Assembly (NCBI GenBank): GCA_019914995.1
Contig: CM034129.1
Coordinates: 7,143,725 to 7,207,724 of the forward strand
Direction: 5' to 3'
DNA from: Acanthochlamys bracteata
Lineage: Eukaryota; Streptophyta; Magnoliopsida; Pandanales; Velloziaceae
DNA length: 64,000 nucleotides
In this document: positions 50,697 through 62,924 of the stretch, in pieces
Layout of the letters: each line of letters begins with the position of its first letter
Position numbering within the stretch: position 1 is the first letter of the stretch
The notes under the pieces: model-generated
Database searches by the model: none
What the model saw: the letters and a program-made list of their open reading frames with translations, nothing else
What the model was told of the DNA's origin: nothing
Made by a program: the position numbers and the translations under genes

Positions 50697-53044
50697 TTAC
50701 CTGGGTGGAATTACTTGTCACGGTGCTTCTTATAATAAATTTCTTTCATTCGATTTTGGGCCCGTTGTAAGTGAGTACGCGAGTCCCTTAATATTCATCT
50801 CTTTCATGAAGCTGAGCCCCCAATGTATCCTGCCAAACAGGACCAATTGCAAAAGCCATAATCAGTAGTGGTTTCCTCACATATACGGCTTTTACCTCAA
50901 AAAGTTCTGGACGAGATCCTTCTTTTGATTGCTGCACATTGAAAGAGAAGTAGGATCAGCTTGTTGAACCTTGTGGAGGTCGTTCCAAAAAATGCGTGTA
51001 GGGTGGTAAGTGTGGCTAGACAATCGGGCGAGTACACGCGACAATGCATCTGCGACGGTGTTATGTTCTCCTACATGGTACTATCTTGTTGTCGTAGCCA
51101 AGAAGCTTCATCAACCACTTTTTTGTTCATGTGATGTGATGCATTGCTCTAAGAGGTACTTGAGGCTTAGGTGATCAGTTTTGATCACAAATTGGTGGCC
51201 TAAGAGTTAAGATCGCCATCGTTGCATACCTAGCACATAGAGCCATCACTCCTTCTCATAGGTGGACTTACTAAGAGCTGAAGGGCAAGAGATTTGCTAA
51301 AATAAGTAATAGGGCGGTTACCTTACTAAGAGATTACTCCTATCCCTCAGCCAAATGCGTTTGTCTCCAAGTAGAATGGTTGCGAAAAATTCGGTATCGC
51401 CAAGACTGGTGTGGTAGATATAGCAACCTGCAATTGTTTGAAGGTGTCTTCTGCTTTCGAGGTCCATTCAAAGGCATTTTTCTTTAGCAAATCAGTAAGG
51501 GGAGTAGCTATCTGTCCGTATCTTGTTTCACAACTCGAATTGTCTGCTGCCCCATTAACCATGCATTGCACTGAGTGATAGCTGTGCATCTCTAGTTGCT
51601 ATCTTGTTAGGATCGTCTGAGTCTTCTCCATCCACACTATCGTCCTTTGTTATTCAGCAATGGAATACAACTTGGTGATACATTTATGTCCCTTATATTT
51701 AGCACCCCACTAGAAACATATGTCTTTTACTCTATGTTCATTAATTTCAAACGCTGATAATAATTTGGGGCGGCTTTGGGCGGAGCCTAGGAAATTAGTG
51801 CCGACATTTCCTGCAGGAACCATTGTTGTATTGCCCACTGGAACCGAGCTTCCTTGAGACGAAGATGGCCGAAACATTTTCAGGCGGCAGAAATTTTGCT
51901 CCAAGATTAACTTCTGCTTGAACATCCGTGCTATCATATAGGCTTGCTGCAAGTCAGCGGGCTACATAGCCATAACATCCATGGCAAATTGCTGTGACAA
52001 TCCTCCACAAAATCTTCCGATTAAGTGTTTCTTAGAGGTGTGGTCCAGTCAAGAAAGCAATTCTTCAAATGCCGCCTGGTATTCGGATACAAAGCCCATT
52101 TGCCTTAATTGTTGGAGTGAAAAACTAGCATTGCCAAAGATTATCAATCCAAATCGGCGGAGTAGTGATGCTGTCAAGTCCTCCCAAGAGTGATGCGGTC
52201 TATCTTGTCCGTAATTTCTATACCAACGGTTGGCCTCTCCTTGAAAATACATGGCAGCGATAGTGACTTTGTGTGTGGCTAATGTTCGATAAAACGTGAA
52301 GTATTTTTCTGCTGAATAGATCCTGTTGTGTGGCTCTTTCCCGTCAAAGGCAGGGAGCCAATGTCAATCCCGAGCATACATGCTTGTATCTCTGTGTTGG
52401 TTTGGGAGTTACCAGTGAGCCTAGCTGCGATTCTACTGTTGAATTATTAGTAGTGGGTTATAATGGATAGTGGTGGTAGCATGTGGAATTGATTGCTAGT
52501 TGTATGGTGTCAATGGCTATGATCTAACGGGAGCTAATGAAAGGGTAAGGGCTATAGGTTATTGGCTAGTGGCGCTACAATAGATGTAGTATTTGTTGGT
52601 GATATTACTATGGGTATGTAATATCTGGGTAGTATGGTAGTAGTGGTGATCATAGGAGTTGTTGAGGTATAGCTGGTCATTAGTGGCGGTGATAGGTGTC
52701 CAAGATTAGTCTGCAAAGGTGAAGCTTAGAGCGATGACAATGGTGCAAGGTTAGAGGGGCCTGGTTCTATCTCGTTTTGCTTTGGTGGTTGATGTGCGTT
52801 GAGTACTTCCATCAAGTCAACAATATGGCGACCAAGTGGTTGATGGCTACCGTGAAAAGCTCATATTTATTGTGCGACTCAATTGCACTTGGTTGTTGGG
52901 TGGGGGATTTATCTTATGAGGGGTGTCAGGTGTTTGCAAACAAGTAGTGGAGTGGATGTCAAGAGAGGAAGAAAGTGACAATGGTGAGCTACGGGTGGAA
53001 GATGATATCGGATCCATTATAATCAATGGCTCTGATATCACTTA

Positions 53045-53499
53045 TGATGATTTGAGATGGTTCAAACCACGAACGGGGCTGCCTTCTGTAACTAAGAATA
53101 AGAGATTGCAAAGAAAAAGTGAAAGTAGAATTAAAATAAAGTTCTTCTCTCCCTATATGAGGTACATGTGTGTTTATTTATAGCCTAACTTCAAGACTCC
53201 CAAGTTAGTAGAATTCTTGAGCTACTAGGACTCTCTAAAAGAGCCTATATTTGACAAGGAAACTAGACTAACTCTCTAAACAGAGACTTCATTTGACATG
53301 AAAGCTAGAATAGGTTTTCTAATGAAACCAAACTTTACTAGTGATCAAACTCTCCTATTAATGACACCTGCTGGACTATTTGCAGTTCTGCTCTTCTTCT
53401 AGTGCCTCATTATAACTCTTGCAACCAATCCATTGCCTTGGTGCCATTCTTCTGCGCTCACTTCGAATGAGTATTAATACCTCAATAGCGTTCTTGACA
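53045..53499 (-). repeat. 5' LTR of the gypsy element
   Basis: The 455-bp LTR begins TGTCAAGAAC and ends AATCATCA when read on the minus strand, and is followed after four bases by the primer-binding site TGATATCAGAGCC. The plus-strand edge at 53499 is followed by unrelated AT-rich sequence. Confidence 0.75.
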
Positions 53500-55948
53500 T
53501 AATGTTAATGTGTTGAATACCAAATATGGCGTAACTAATTAGGTCTTGTTTTGCTATCGATACGTGTTTATAAACCAAAAAGCATACATAATTCATGCCA
53601 AAAAAGTTAATCAAGGCCTACATAACTTGCAAGGGAAGTAGGGAACAAAATTAATGCAGTAGGTTGGCGCAAATTGTTTGTGTCTGCATATCACGGCATT
53701 TAAACAATGCAAAAATAACATTAGCGAAAGTTAGAAAAAGTTACATGAGCTCTGAATCAATTTATTATAATGTTTAAAAACATCTATAACAACATGAATA
53801 ATTGTTCTATACTACGTGGTAGGGTGAAAGCAAAAATATTGTGGTTCATGGCGCCGTGCTCGCAGCAATCTAGTGGATAAAATGCTAGTAGCTATTGAGA
53901 CAGGATGATCGTCCAAAACCCATTGGACCGTCTGATCTTAACATTATGTTGCAATGCTTGTCAGTACAACTCAAGAAATTTCTTTTTTAAACAATCCTGA
54001 TTTCAAATAATATGCTTTTTAGTATCAAAGTTTTCACATTCATAATTGCATCATTTTATATATAGGAGCAACGATGAAAATTGAGTAAAAGATTGAACTT
54101 CAAGGAGAAAATTTGCAGACAGAAGTTATTTATATTAGTAACACTGTATCTGGAGATCAATTTTGGTTTTGAGAAAACAACTCAAAACAAAAGCCAGGAA
54201 ATTTGAATGTGATGACCACTATAAACTATAGAGGCCCCAAAGAAAGAGTACGTTATTCTTTTCGCCCCTAATTTTGAGAAAGAAACCAGGTATTAGTTTC
54301 ATGGTTGTTTTCCACTTGGACGATTGATGCTATGGTTTTAATTTAAACCGTAGCTTATTAATTAATAGTGTGAGTGATCCAAAATTTCATAAAGTCCGGG
54401 TTTGGAATGAATATTTTGTTATAAAATATGTTTTGTTTAAGAAATTATTGTTTGTAATTGAAGATAAAAAGAATCTGTTATTTTATAATATCTCTGACAA
54501 AGGAGCAAGCAGCACAACTAGCTACGACGGATGTCGTTTCTTTATTGGAATTTGCATTTAAATGGAATCACATATATCTCATTTTAGGTTTAAAAACTTT
54601 ACTGAAACAAAAGCAGCGGTTCTGAGCATGTGATCTCACTCATTTGCCTCACCTCCACTTTCAGCAAGGCCAACAAAAAGCGAATGTTTGCGTTGCCGGA
54701 TAATGTTGTCTAAGAAGGAAGGCCAGATAAATACCATAGTAATATATAAATATATATAGATGAGGTAAATGTGTGCGGGGTAATTCACATATTTTATGAC
54801 AGTTGTACTTCAGCGTGATCGCCAAATATTGTTATAAATTGTTAAATCAAAGAAAGGTGAGATTGGAATAACTAATTAGGTACGCGCTTTGTGTGTTGGT
54901 TAAAAGTAACTTAAGAATGCCCATGTAACTTGCAGGTCTACGGATAGTGTGAAGGCATGATACTAGATACTTTTTAACTGAGCAAAAATAAATAGACTTG
55001 TTATGTAAACACAATCTGTGACGTTTGAACATCAACCAAAAACTGATGATCCAAAAACTGTGTTTTGGTCGCTTCTATAAATAAAAGTGCCATATCATTT
55101 TACTGTTGAGATAGTATCTGTTGGATTTGGGACATGACGTCCCAATTTCACATCCAAAGCAAAATACTACATGCGCTTTGTTTTTTGTTTCTAAATACTC
55201 AGGGATGGATGATAGGACAACAAGTATAAGCAGATTGATTTGAACGAAATTTTCTCTCGAAAGATTATGTTTATTAATAAAAATAAAGATAGAAAGATAA
55301 TAGGACATAATGTTACAAAAAATATTATCCAACAGCTATTTTCGTAGGTTTCTCGATGAACTAAGTAATTGTATGTGCTCAGTTATCATTCCATTGCCAC
55401 ACCTTCTGTTACCAACTTCTTATAAGAATACGGTACAGTTCTTTTGTTGTTCTATTCTATTTTTCTTTCATCTGGACCAGCATCAGCCAGCTGTCTGGTC
55501 CATCCATCATCTACCTAACTACAAATCCTTCGAGGCAACTAGTGTTCCATCTCGCTTGTCCTTTCCCGAAGAATTATTCACCTTTATAATTTCTTTCGTT
55601 CAAATCCAATCTTGGATTCTCTCTTCTTTCGGGCCCGTCTCTACAGAAACTAAACTCATCCCGTGAACTTTGCCTCGACTCCCATCTCGTTTTTTGTTTC
55701 GTTCTGTCTGTCCAACCAAGGCAGCGCTGGCGAGAGTAGCCGAATATGTGCGTGTTTGTGTATGTGAGAGAGAGAGAGCTAACGATGACATGAAACAACC
55801 ATGAATGAATGAATCAATCCATGAAAGGTGAGAACATAACAAGGTAAACTAGAAGGGATTAAGAGTGACGATAGGATAAGGCGGTAGAGCTATAGCCAGC
55901 TAGTAGCTCATTTCACTTGGATACTCTACTACCTACGTACTCCATGCC
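53500..55948. other. Gene-free stretch and promoter side of the receptor-kinase gene
   Basis: Ordinary AT-rich DNA without recognisable genes. Closer to the gene a GA run (55768-55781) and ACTACCTACGTACTCC just before the ATG probably belong to its promoter and leader. No clear TATA box was chosen. Confidence 0.45.
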
Positions 55949-58900
55949 ATGAGACAGCAGGTTCTTGTTCCTCTCTTTCGGTTCCTTCTCTTCTCAGTGC
56001 TATTCCTTACCACTGTTGTTGTTAACGGCGACATCCCGCTGCCTCTCAACGATGACGTACTAAGCCTCATCGTCTTCAAGTCGGCCGTCGAGGACTCATC
56101 ATCATCCTTAGCATCCTGGAACGAGGACGACAGCACTCCATGCTCTTGGGCTCACGTCCAATGCAACCCGGCTACCTCACGAGTCGTCCGCCTCGCACTC
56201 GACTCGCTCGCCCTCTCGGGTCGATTGCCTCGCGGTCTTGAGCGTTTGCAATTCCTCCAGTCTCTCTCGCTCGCCGGCAACAACTTCACCGGCCCTGTTC
56301 CTACCGAGTTAGCCCTACTTTCTCGCATAGAGACTCTCGATTTAAGCAGGAACGCCTTCTCTGGTCGTATTCCTGAAGAGCTTGGTACGCTCTCTGCTCT
56401 TCGCTCGTTGGATCTCTCAGGGAATGCTCTATCCGGGCCGGTACCCGATGGTCTCTTCTCAACAACCGGTGGCGCCTGCACTTCGCTTCGGTTTCTGTCA
56501 CTCGCTGTAAACCGGCTAGAGGGCCCGGTGCCTGCTGCCTTGTCACATTGCTCCCTCTTGTTGCACCTTAATCTCTCGGACAACCAGCTTTCTGGCTCAC
56601 CGAACTTTAGTGGTGCTGTCTGGTCACTGTCCAGGCTCCGCGTGCTTGACCTTAGCCGCAACTCTCTTTCCGGCACGCTTGCGGAAGGCGTCTCTAACCT
56701 TCATAACCTCAAGATTTTGCGGCTAGACGGCAACTGCTTTTCCGGGAAGGTACCCATCGGTGTAGGCCTCTGCCCGCACCTAAACACATTAGATTTAAGT
56801 GGAAACTCGTTCACCGGACCTTTGCCGGACTCATTCAGATGGCTTGTCTCTCTGACTTACATGAGCTTCTCCAACAACCAGCTCACAGGAGAGTTACCGC
56901 CGTGGATCGGAAACCTTAGCATGCTCCAGCAACTGGATTTTTCTTCCAATAAGCTTACCGGATACGTTCCGAGCACTTTACGTGAGTTGAAAGAGCTCAA
57001 ATTTTTGAGCTTGTCGGATAATCTGCTAGTTCGTGATATACCAGCATCACTTGCAGACTGTTCGAAGCTCGTCCAACTCTACTTGAAGGGAAATCGACTA
57101 GCCGGCATGATTCCGCCGTCCCTGTTTGACCTTGGGCTGGAAGTGCTCGACCTGTCTTCGAACAACCTCACTGGTCCGCTGCCACCTGGATCGACACGGC
57201 TCTCACAGACGCTGCAGAGACTAGACTTATCCAACAACCATCTTACTGGAGTTATCCCCCCGGAGATGGCTCTCTACTTCAAGCTGCGGTACCTGAATCT
57301 CTCCTGGAACGAGCTCCAAACAAGGCTGCCGCCCGAGTTGGGTTACTTCCGAAATCTCTCCGTCTTGGACCTTCGAAGCAGCTCGCTCTACGGTGAGGTC
57401 CCTAGAGATTTATGCGACTCCGGTAGCCTCGCCGTGCTTCAGTTGGATGGGAACTCTCTTGAAGGACCTATTCCTGATGAGATTGGCAACTGCTCGTCTA
57501 TCTACATGTTGTAAGCTTCTTAACTTAATATCTACTTACCAAGTTTATCCAATAAATTACAAAACATCATGGGATAACATTTAGGACATATGTATCTTGT
57601 TTCCTTCAGGAGCTTGTCGCACAACAAACTGAACGGATCAATCCCACCAACATTGTCACAGATTAAGAAACTGGAGATTCTCAAGCTGGAATTTAACAAC
57701 CTCAGTGGAGAGATACCACAGCAGCTTGGCACATTGGATAGCCTATTAGCTGTGAACATCTCCCACAATCGGCTCATCGGTCGGCTACCTGGTGGGATAT
57801 TCCCCACCCTTGACCAGAGCGCGCTGCAGGGAAACCTTGGTCTCTGCACTCAATTAGTGACAGAACCCTGCAAGATGGATGTTCCTAAGCCGCTAGTTCT
57901 TGACCCTGATGCTTACAAACCTGTCGGTGGTGTTCATGGTGGTAATACTGGCAGTGGATATAGTGTGGGAGTGCCTGCTCCAGCGAGATCCCATTGCCGA
58001 AGATTTTTTAGTGTTTCAGCGATAGTGGCAATCTCAGCCGCTCTAACAATCTTCATGGGAGTGCTGGCGGTGATCCTGCTGAATGTGTCAGCTCGGAGAA
58101 GGAGCGGTCTGATCGAGAACGCGATGGAGAGCATGTGCTCAAGCTCATCGAGGTCATTGGGCCCTGCTGTTGGGAAATTGGTCCTGTTTCCTCCACGAAG
58201 CAACATTAGAGCAGAGGACATGGTCGGAGGTGCAGAGGCGCTCCTAACCAAAGCGACAGAGATAGGCCGTGGGGTATTTGGAACGGTGTACAAGGCAACT
58301 ATAGGAGAAGGGAGATCCGTTATTGCAGTCAAGAAGTTACTGACATCAAGCATTATTCCGTACCATGATGACTTTGATCGCGAGGTACGGGCGCTAGGCA
58401 AGGCGCGGCACACCAACCTCATGGCTATCAAGGGCTACTACTGGACACCGCAGCTGCAGTTGCTGATCACAGACTACGCGCCCAATGGCAGCCTCCACTT
58501 ATTGCTCCATGAGAGATCACCGTCAACTCCGGGACTGTCATGGGACAGTAGGTTCAAGATTGCCCTCGGAACAGCAGAAGGACTGGAGCACCTGCACCGC
58601 TCCTTCCGGCCGCCCATCATACACTACAATATCAAACCAACTAATATTTTACTTGATGAGGACCTCAACCCCAAGATATCAGACTTTGGTCTGGCCAGGC
58701 TTCTGCCTAAGCTCGACAAGCATGTGATAAGCAGTAGGTTTCAGAGTGCGATGGGTTATGTAGCGCCAGAGCTGGCATGCCAGAGTCTCAGAATCAATGA
58801 GAAGTGTGACGTTTACGGGTTTGGCATCACGGTTTTGGAGCTAGTGACAGGAAGGAGGCCTGTGGAGTACAGCGAGGATGACGTTGTAGTGCTAATCGAT

Positions 58901-59116
58901 CAGGTGAGGGCAATGCTGGAGCAAGGGAATGCATTGGAGGCTGTTGATCCCAGCATGGACGGTGAATTTCCCGAAGAGGAGGTCCTGCCAGTGTTGAAGC
59001 TGGGGCTTGTCTGCACGTCACAGGTACCCTCTAGCAGGCCCTCCATGGCTGAGGTTGTTCAGATACTGCAGGTCATCAAGACGCCCGTGCTCGAGAGGAT
59101 GGAAGCTTTTGGATGA
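55949..59116 (+). CDS. LRR receptor-like kinase of the At3g28040 type, probably catalytically inactive
   Basis: Two exons, 55949-57510 and 57610-59116, with a 99-bp GT-AG intron inside an LRR codon give 1022 aa. A signal peptide (FLLFSVLFLTTVVVNG, about 12-27) precedes the N-terminal LRR cap (DDVLSLIVFKSAVEDSSSSL, then TPCSWAHVQC). About twenty plant-type repeats (LxxLxLSxNxLxGxIP) run to about residue 610. A transmembrane helix lies at about 654-679 (FFSVSAIVAISAALTIFMG), followed by an RRR stop-transfer. The kinase domain has a normal Gly loop (IGRGVFGTVYKA, 739-750), the ATP-anchoring Lys762 (IAVKK) and DFG (from Asp879), but HRD reads HYN (859-861), so the catalytic base is Asn. Known relatives have the same change and are annotated as probably inactive; they would signal through partners. 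The antisense strand holds long open frames that are only shadows of codon bias. Confidence 0.95.
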
Positions 59117-59522
59117 TAAAAGTTCCTCTTAACACGTCCATGGACGTCTTGGTTCGTTAGTTCTTGCTATCGCTTTTTCTTCCGCTGATGATCTACTACC
59201 TTAATATGTTAGATGATTTCGTGATAAGTTATTCAAGTGGGCAGAAAGGGGATTGATTCTCCCTTCGATTTTTATAATATAGAAAGAAAGTCGACCATTA
59301 ACTTGCGACAATCATTAATTTCCCTATTGTTCTTTCGTAGATGAACTCATGAATCTCACCGTCATAAAGAGAACTCATTTTTTTAGCTACTTTCTGGTGC
59401 ACATGGCTACGGAGTCCGTCTTCAGCACCCAAAGGGAACCTGCAAACCAACTTAATTATATCATGTTTGGACTTAATAATTGTATCTCTTGTATTTAGTT
59501 TTGTAGAGTTTTGTAGAGTTTT
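59117..59522. other. 3' flank of the receptor-kinase gene
   Basis: The 3' UTR is expected here; AT content rises sharply after the stop. A small tandem TAGAGTTTTG repeat ends at about 59520. Nothing else seen. Confidence 0.5.
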
Positions 59523-59758
59523 CAGGGCGTGTTTATTAACACCCTAAATTTCACTTTTTTCAAACTCACTTTTAATAAAAAATAAATTAAAAAATTAAAA
59601 TAAATTTTTTATCAAAATTTTTTTAAATTCAATTTTAAAACATACTATTAATATGAAAATTTATTTTTTATTAAATATTTTAGTTTAATTTAATTTTTTA
59701 AATCAACTTCTTAAAAATTCAAGTTCACCCACTTCAAGCTCTAGGTAAACGCGTCCTA
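59523..59758. mobile_element. MITE with GGGCGTGTTTA terminal repeats
   Basis: The left end GGGCGTGTTTATTAAC (from 59525) and right end GGTAAACGCGTCCT (to 59757) are inverted. The 235-bp body is extremely AT-rich and contains internal complementary blocks (AATTTCACTTTTTT; AAAAATTCAAGTTCACCC). A target-site duplication could not be fixed. Confidence 0.6.
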
Positions 59759-59759
59759 A

Positions 59760-60234
59760 ATAGGAGAACAACTGAAAACATGCATCAGGGAGGATAGTCT
59801 CAAACTCTACTTCCCTATCTTTTCTTATATGGTATTAGATTTCCCTCGTGGCCAGTGCCATTACTGATCCTGGTCTCTCTATCCTACCATGGCCGCAACT
59901 ACCTCATCTTTTTTTCCTATCATCGACGTCACCAACTTGTACCCTTGTAAGATGGAACCAACTATTTTGTGTGGAAATACCAGCTTTAGCCCATCCTTAT
60001 TACCATCGATATCGTCGGCTATATTGACGGCAAAGTTACTCTGATCCTCCGTTTAACGACTGTTAGAAAAGCCCGTAAAAATTACCTAATCCTACTTTCA
60101 CAGATTGGCCAAAGAAATAACGATTTGTTATCAACTACATCAACGCGACCATGTCAAAATCAATGGCTTATTATCTGCTTCAAGACAGCTCATGATCTTT
60201 GACCCTCTCAAGGTAGGAACCAAAATTAATGGTA
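59760..60234 (+). mobile_element. Copia retrotransposon fragment: primer-binding site and start of gag
   Basis: TGGTATTAGAT (59830-59840) is a primer-binding-site match. An ATG at 59889 opens a gag frame that, after one frameshift near 59955, reads GTNYFVWKYQL and then a VGYIDGKV block, the standard N-terminal gag signature of plant Ty1/copia elements (UBN2 type). The fragment ends where TAGTCGCTA-type repeats begin at about 60235. Confidence 0.75.
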
Positions 60235-60949
60235 GCTACTATAAAAAACTAGTCGCTATAACTAATAGCGATCAAAACTTGACGGTTGCTAAAAGCTAGT
60301 CGCTGATAGTAACAACGACCAATTATAATATTAGTTGCTATTACATATAGTAACAACGACCAAAAATCTTAAGTTGCTATATTAACATCGATCAAGTCAA
60401 GTTAGTCACTTTTTACTTACAGTAGCGACCAGATATTTTTGGTCGCAACAAAAGGTACATTTGGTCGCTATAGTAAGAAGTGGTGATCGGAGCCATCTGG
60501 TCGCTATAGAGAGTACTGACTAGATCCACCTGGTCGCTACTTGTGGCGACAATCTGGAAGATGAACACTACTACTTTTGGTTTTTAAAAATTAATTTTTA
60601 ATTTTTAAAATTTTTTAAAAATATAAAAATACATAAAATAAATTATAAATGTTAAAACTCAAAATAAATAAAAATATAATTATAAATATTCTCTAAATTA
60701 AATTAAATTTTAATATTTTATATTAGTTCTCATAATATAAATTACATAATTTGTTTAATGAACAATCTCAATGATATTTATCAATATCGGCTTCCTACCA
60801 GATATAATAATCCTATTTTATGCGAGTGCTCGAGGCCGATCATGTGTTTGAGATAAAAAAAAAAAATATTTTATTAAAAATCACAATATATAATAAATTT
60901 ATAATTATACAGAATAAAAAATTAAAAACGCAATACCGTATCTAGTTCA

Positions 60950-61480
60950 TTTATCCTAATTTCAAATTCAATTACGTTCTTCCTACAAGTCATTTTCCCG
61001 AGACGGTCATATATGCGTAGGTTTTGTGGGTTTTCGACACTTTTTCTAGATTTTGACCTCATAAGTTGTGTTAAATCTAAGTCTTCTATATAAAAATTTT
61101 TTAAATGCATAAATACTTCTATCTTACTCATCTTATCTTCAAATATAATTTCGTTTCTTTTTATAGTTCACTCTTGCCGAAACGGTTGTGTATGCATAAG
61201 TTTCACGGTCTTTCGACGTTTTTTCTAAGTTTTGCCCCCTTATGTTGTGTTAAATCTAACTCTTTTATATAAAAATTTTTAGAATGCATAATATTTTTAA
61301 TTCACTCGTTCTATCTCCGAATGTAATTCCGCTACTTCATACAAGTCGCTCTCACTGAGATGATTATGTATGCATAGGTTTTGAGACATTTTGATATTTT
61401 TGCTATGTTTTGACCTTTAAGTTGTTATGAAGTTAGTTTTCAATATAAAAACTTACGAATGCGTAAATACACTCACTTGT
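60950..61480. repeat. Tandem repeat of about 175 bp, three diverged copies
   Basis: Copies start near 60950, 61125 and 61300. Each has CGAGACGGTCATATATGCGT-like, TTTTCGACACTTTTTCTA-like, GTTGTGTTAAATCTAA-like and ATATAAAAATTTTT blocks in the same order. They differ by perhaps 20-30%, so the array is old. No conserved frame. Confidence 0.75.
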
Positions 61481-61499
61481 GCTGTCTAACTTTATAATA

Positions 61500-62800
61500 A
61501 ATTTTGTAGTATAATAGAATTATAATAAAATTCATTATACAATAAAATTTTTTATAAAAATTGTTAAAAAATAATATGTTATCTGTAGAACCGTAGCTAT
61601 ATTGTTAAATTTGTATAAACTTCAAGATTTTCATTAGATCATTGTATTGCTTTTACTATAGTTCCAATTGATTATTATATTGCTTCTGCTGCAATTCTAA
61701 TTGTTGCTAACGCGCTAACTTTGTCAGTTAGTCCCTCTCTTTTTTATTTTTTCTCTCTCCAATTGTTGCGCTAACTCTGCCTTCTTTACGTGGTGATTTA
61801 GGTTCAGATCTCCGACCACGACAATATCCAAGTATGCTTTCTAAAATATTTTTCATTACTTGCTCTTACGTCAGCAGATGCTTGATTTGTTATGATTTTT
61901 CGAGCAATTGAGACATCCTTTCATATAACATATAAAATTATTTGGGTTAGTAGAGTATACATACTTGTAAATAATATTTAAAACTTTACTTTCATAGTTA
62001 CTCTGTATTCTTTCTGAACTCCATTTAGTATATGTTTCTAATGGCCCCTCACTCTATATACATTTATTAATATGAATACGAACAACTATTATTGACATAG
62101 ATATCTAAATGTATTCGTCCGATGAGAAATGCTCGTAATACTTTCACTACTTCTACGATGCAAATCGAGTTGCCTACTTCGAGACTCTTTTGACCTTCTT
62201 GACATCTCCTATAAAAATAATATGTACGTTAATCAATTATAAAATCTAATTTCATAGGGATCGTAAAAGTTACACTCACCTTAAATTCAGTACCATCAAA
62301 CATATTGCATAAACTAACCCAATCATAAATTTCACTATTCTCAATAAATTTTCTTAGTGGATTAGCCTACCATTCTCACCGCTTTCCATTTTCTTGTAAT
62401 ATTTGTGTGCCATATTTCGCTATCTTTTGTATGAATCTTTTACTACTTTATTCAAGTAGCGTCTCCAAAACCAGACTTATAGTCTATTTCAAACTTTTTC
62501 TTTATAAAAAATTAACTAGTAAAAGCTTATATATAAATAAAAATTTTTGTGGTATATTAATAAAATATCACTAGACGTGGTTGTATCGTTTCAATAACTT
62601 CAGATTTGTATTTTTCTAACCATATTTATCCTTCAATATCTACCAGAGCATGAGAGCTAATCAATATACCGTACTATTTTATATGTCATTCTAAGTTCAA
62701 ACCAACGGGACCTCCATCTCCAACGTCAGGGCGGAGGGATGTTTGAAAATCTCTTGATGGGTGGTGTGGACTCGGGTCTAGTTAATTGATTAAATCTGTT
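61500..62800. other. Unassigned AT-rich interior of the CACTA-like region
   Basis: Only short open frames. The reverse strand at 62270-62480 reads as a possible worn protein segment but is broken by stops. The rest is not recognisable. Confidence 0.3.
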
Positions 62801-62924
62801 TAGCATTAGTGACCAACTCGCTATTGCTCTAAACGTAATAGCGACCAGAACAACTTACCGATCGCTATTATAAGGTATTAGAGACCAACAATAAAGTTAG
62901 TCCCAATTACCTTAAATATAAAAA

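Larger units (their letters stand above)
47825..53499 (-). mobile_element. Decayed Ty3/gypsy retrotransposon (chromovirus-like), minus strand, with nested insertion
   Basis: The 5' LTR is on the right (53045-53499) and the truncated 3' LTR on the left (47825-48290). The primer-binding site TGATATCAGAGCC (53028-53040, complement) and the purine tract (48291-48316, complement; GGGTGGGGGGAGGGG) are in the right places. Coding remnants on the minus strand: gag (52049-52252, with WYRNYGQDRPHHSWEDL and RFG; also 51710-51952), RNase H (51347-51589, with LLKKNAFEWTSKAEDTFKQL, and about 51010-51250, with a KTDH-like block and ADALSRV), and integrase C terminus (about 50730-50860, resuming at 48335-48660 with FLKLQPYRQ and [10 protein letters not shown]). 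Protease, reverse transcriptase core and most of integrase are missing, and stops and frameshifts abound, so the copy is dead. Confidence 0.88.

Noticed and set aside
56152-56676. Antisense open frame of 174 codons inside the receptor-kinase exon
   Set aside because: It lies wholly opposite conserved LRR coding sequence and is Arg/Ser-rich in the way of antisense frames of GC-rich exons; no family resemblance.
58827-59021. Antisense frame over the kinase C lobe
   Set aside because: Shadow of the conserved kinase coding sequence.
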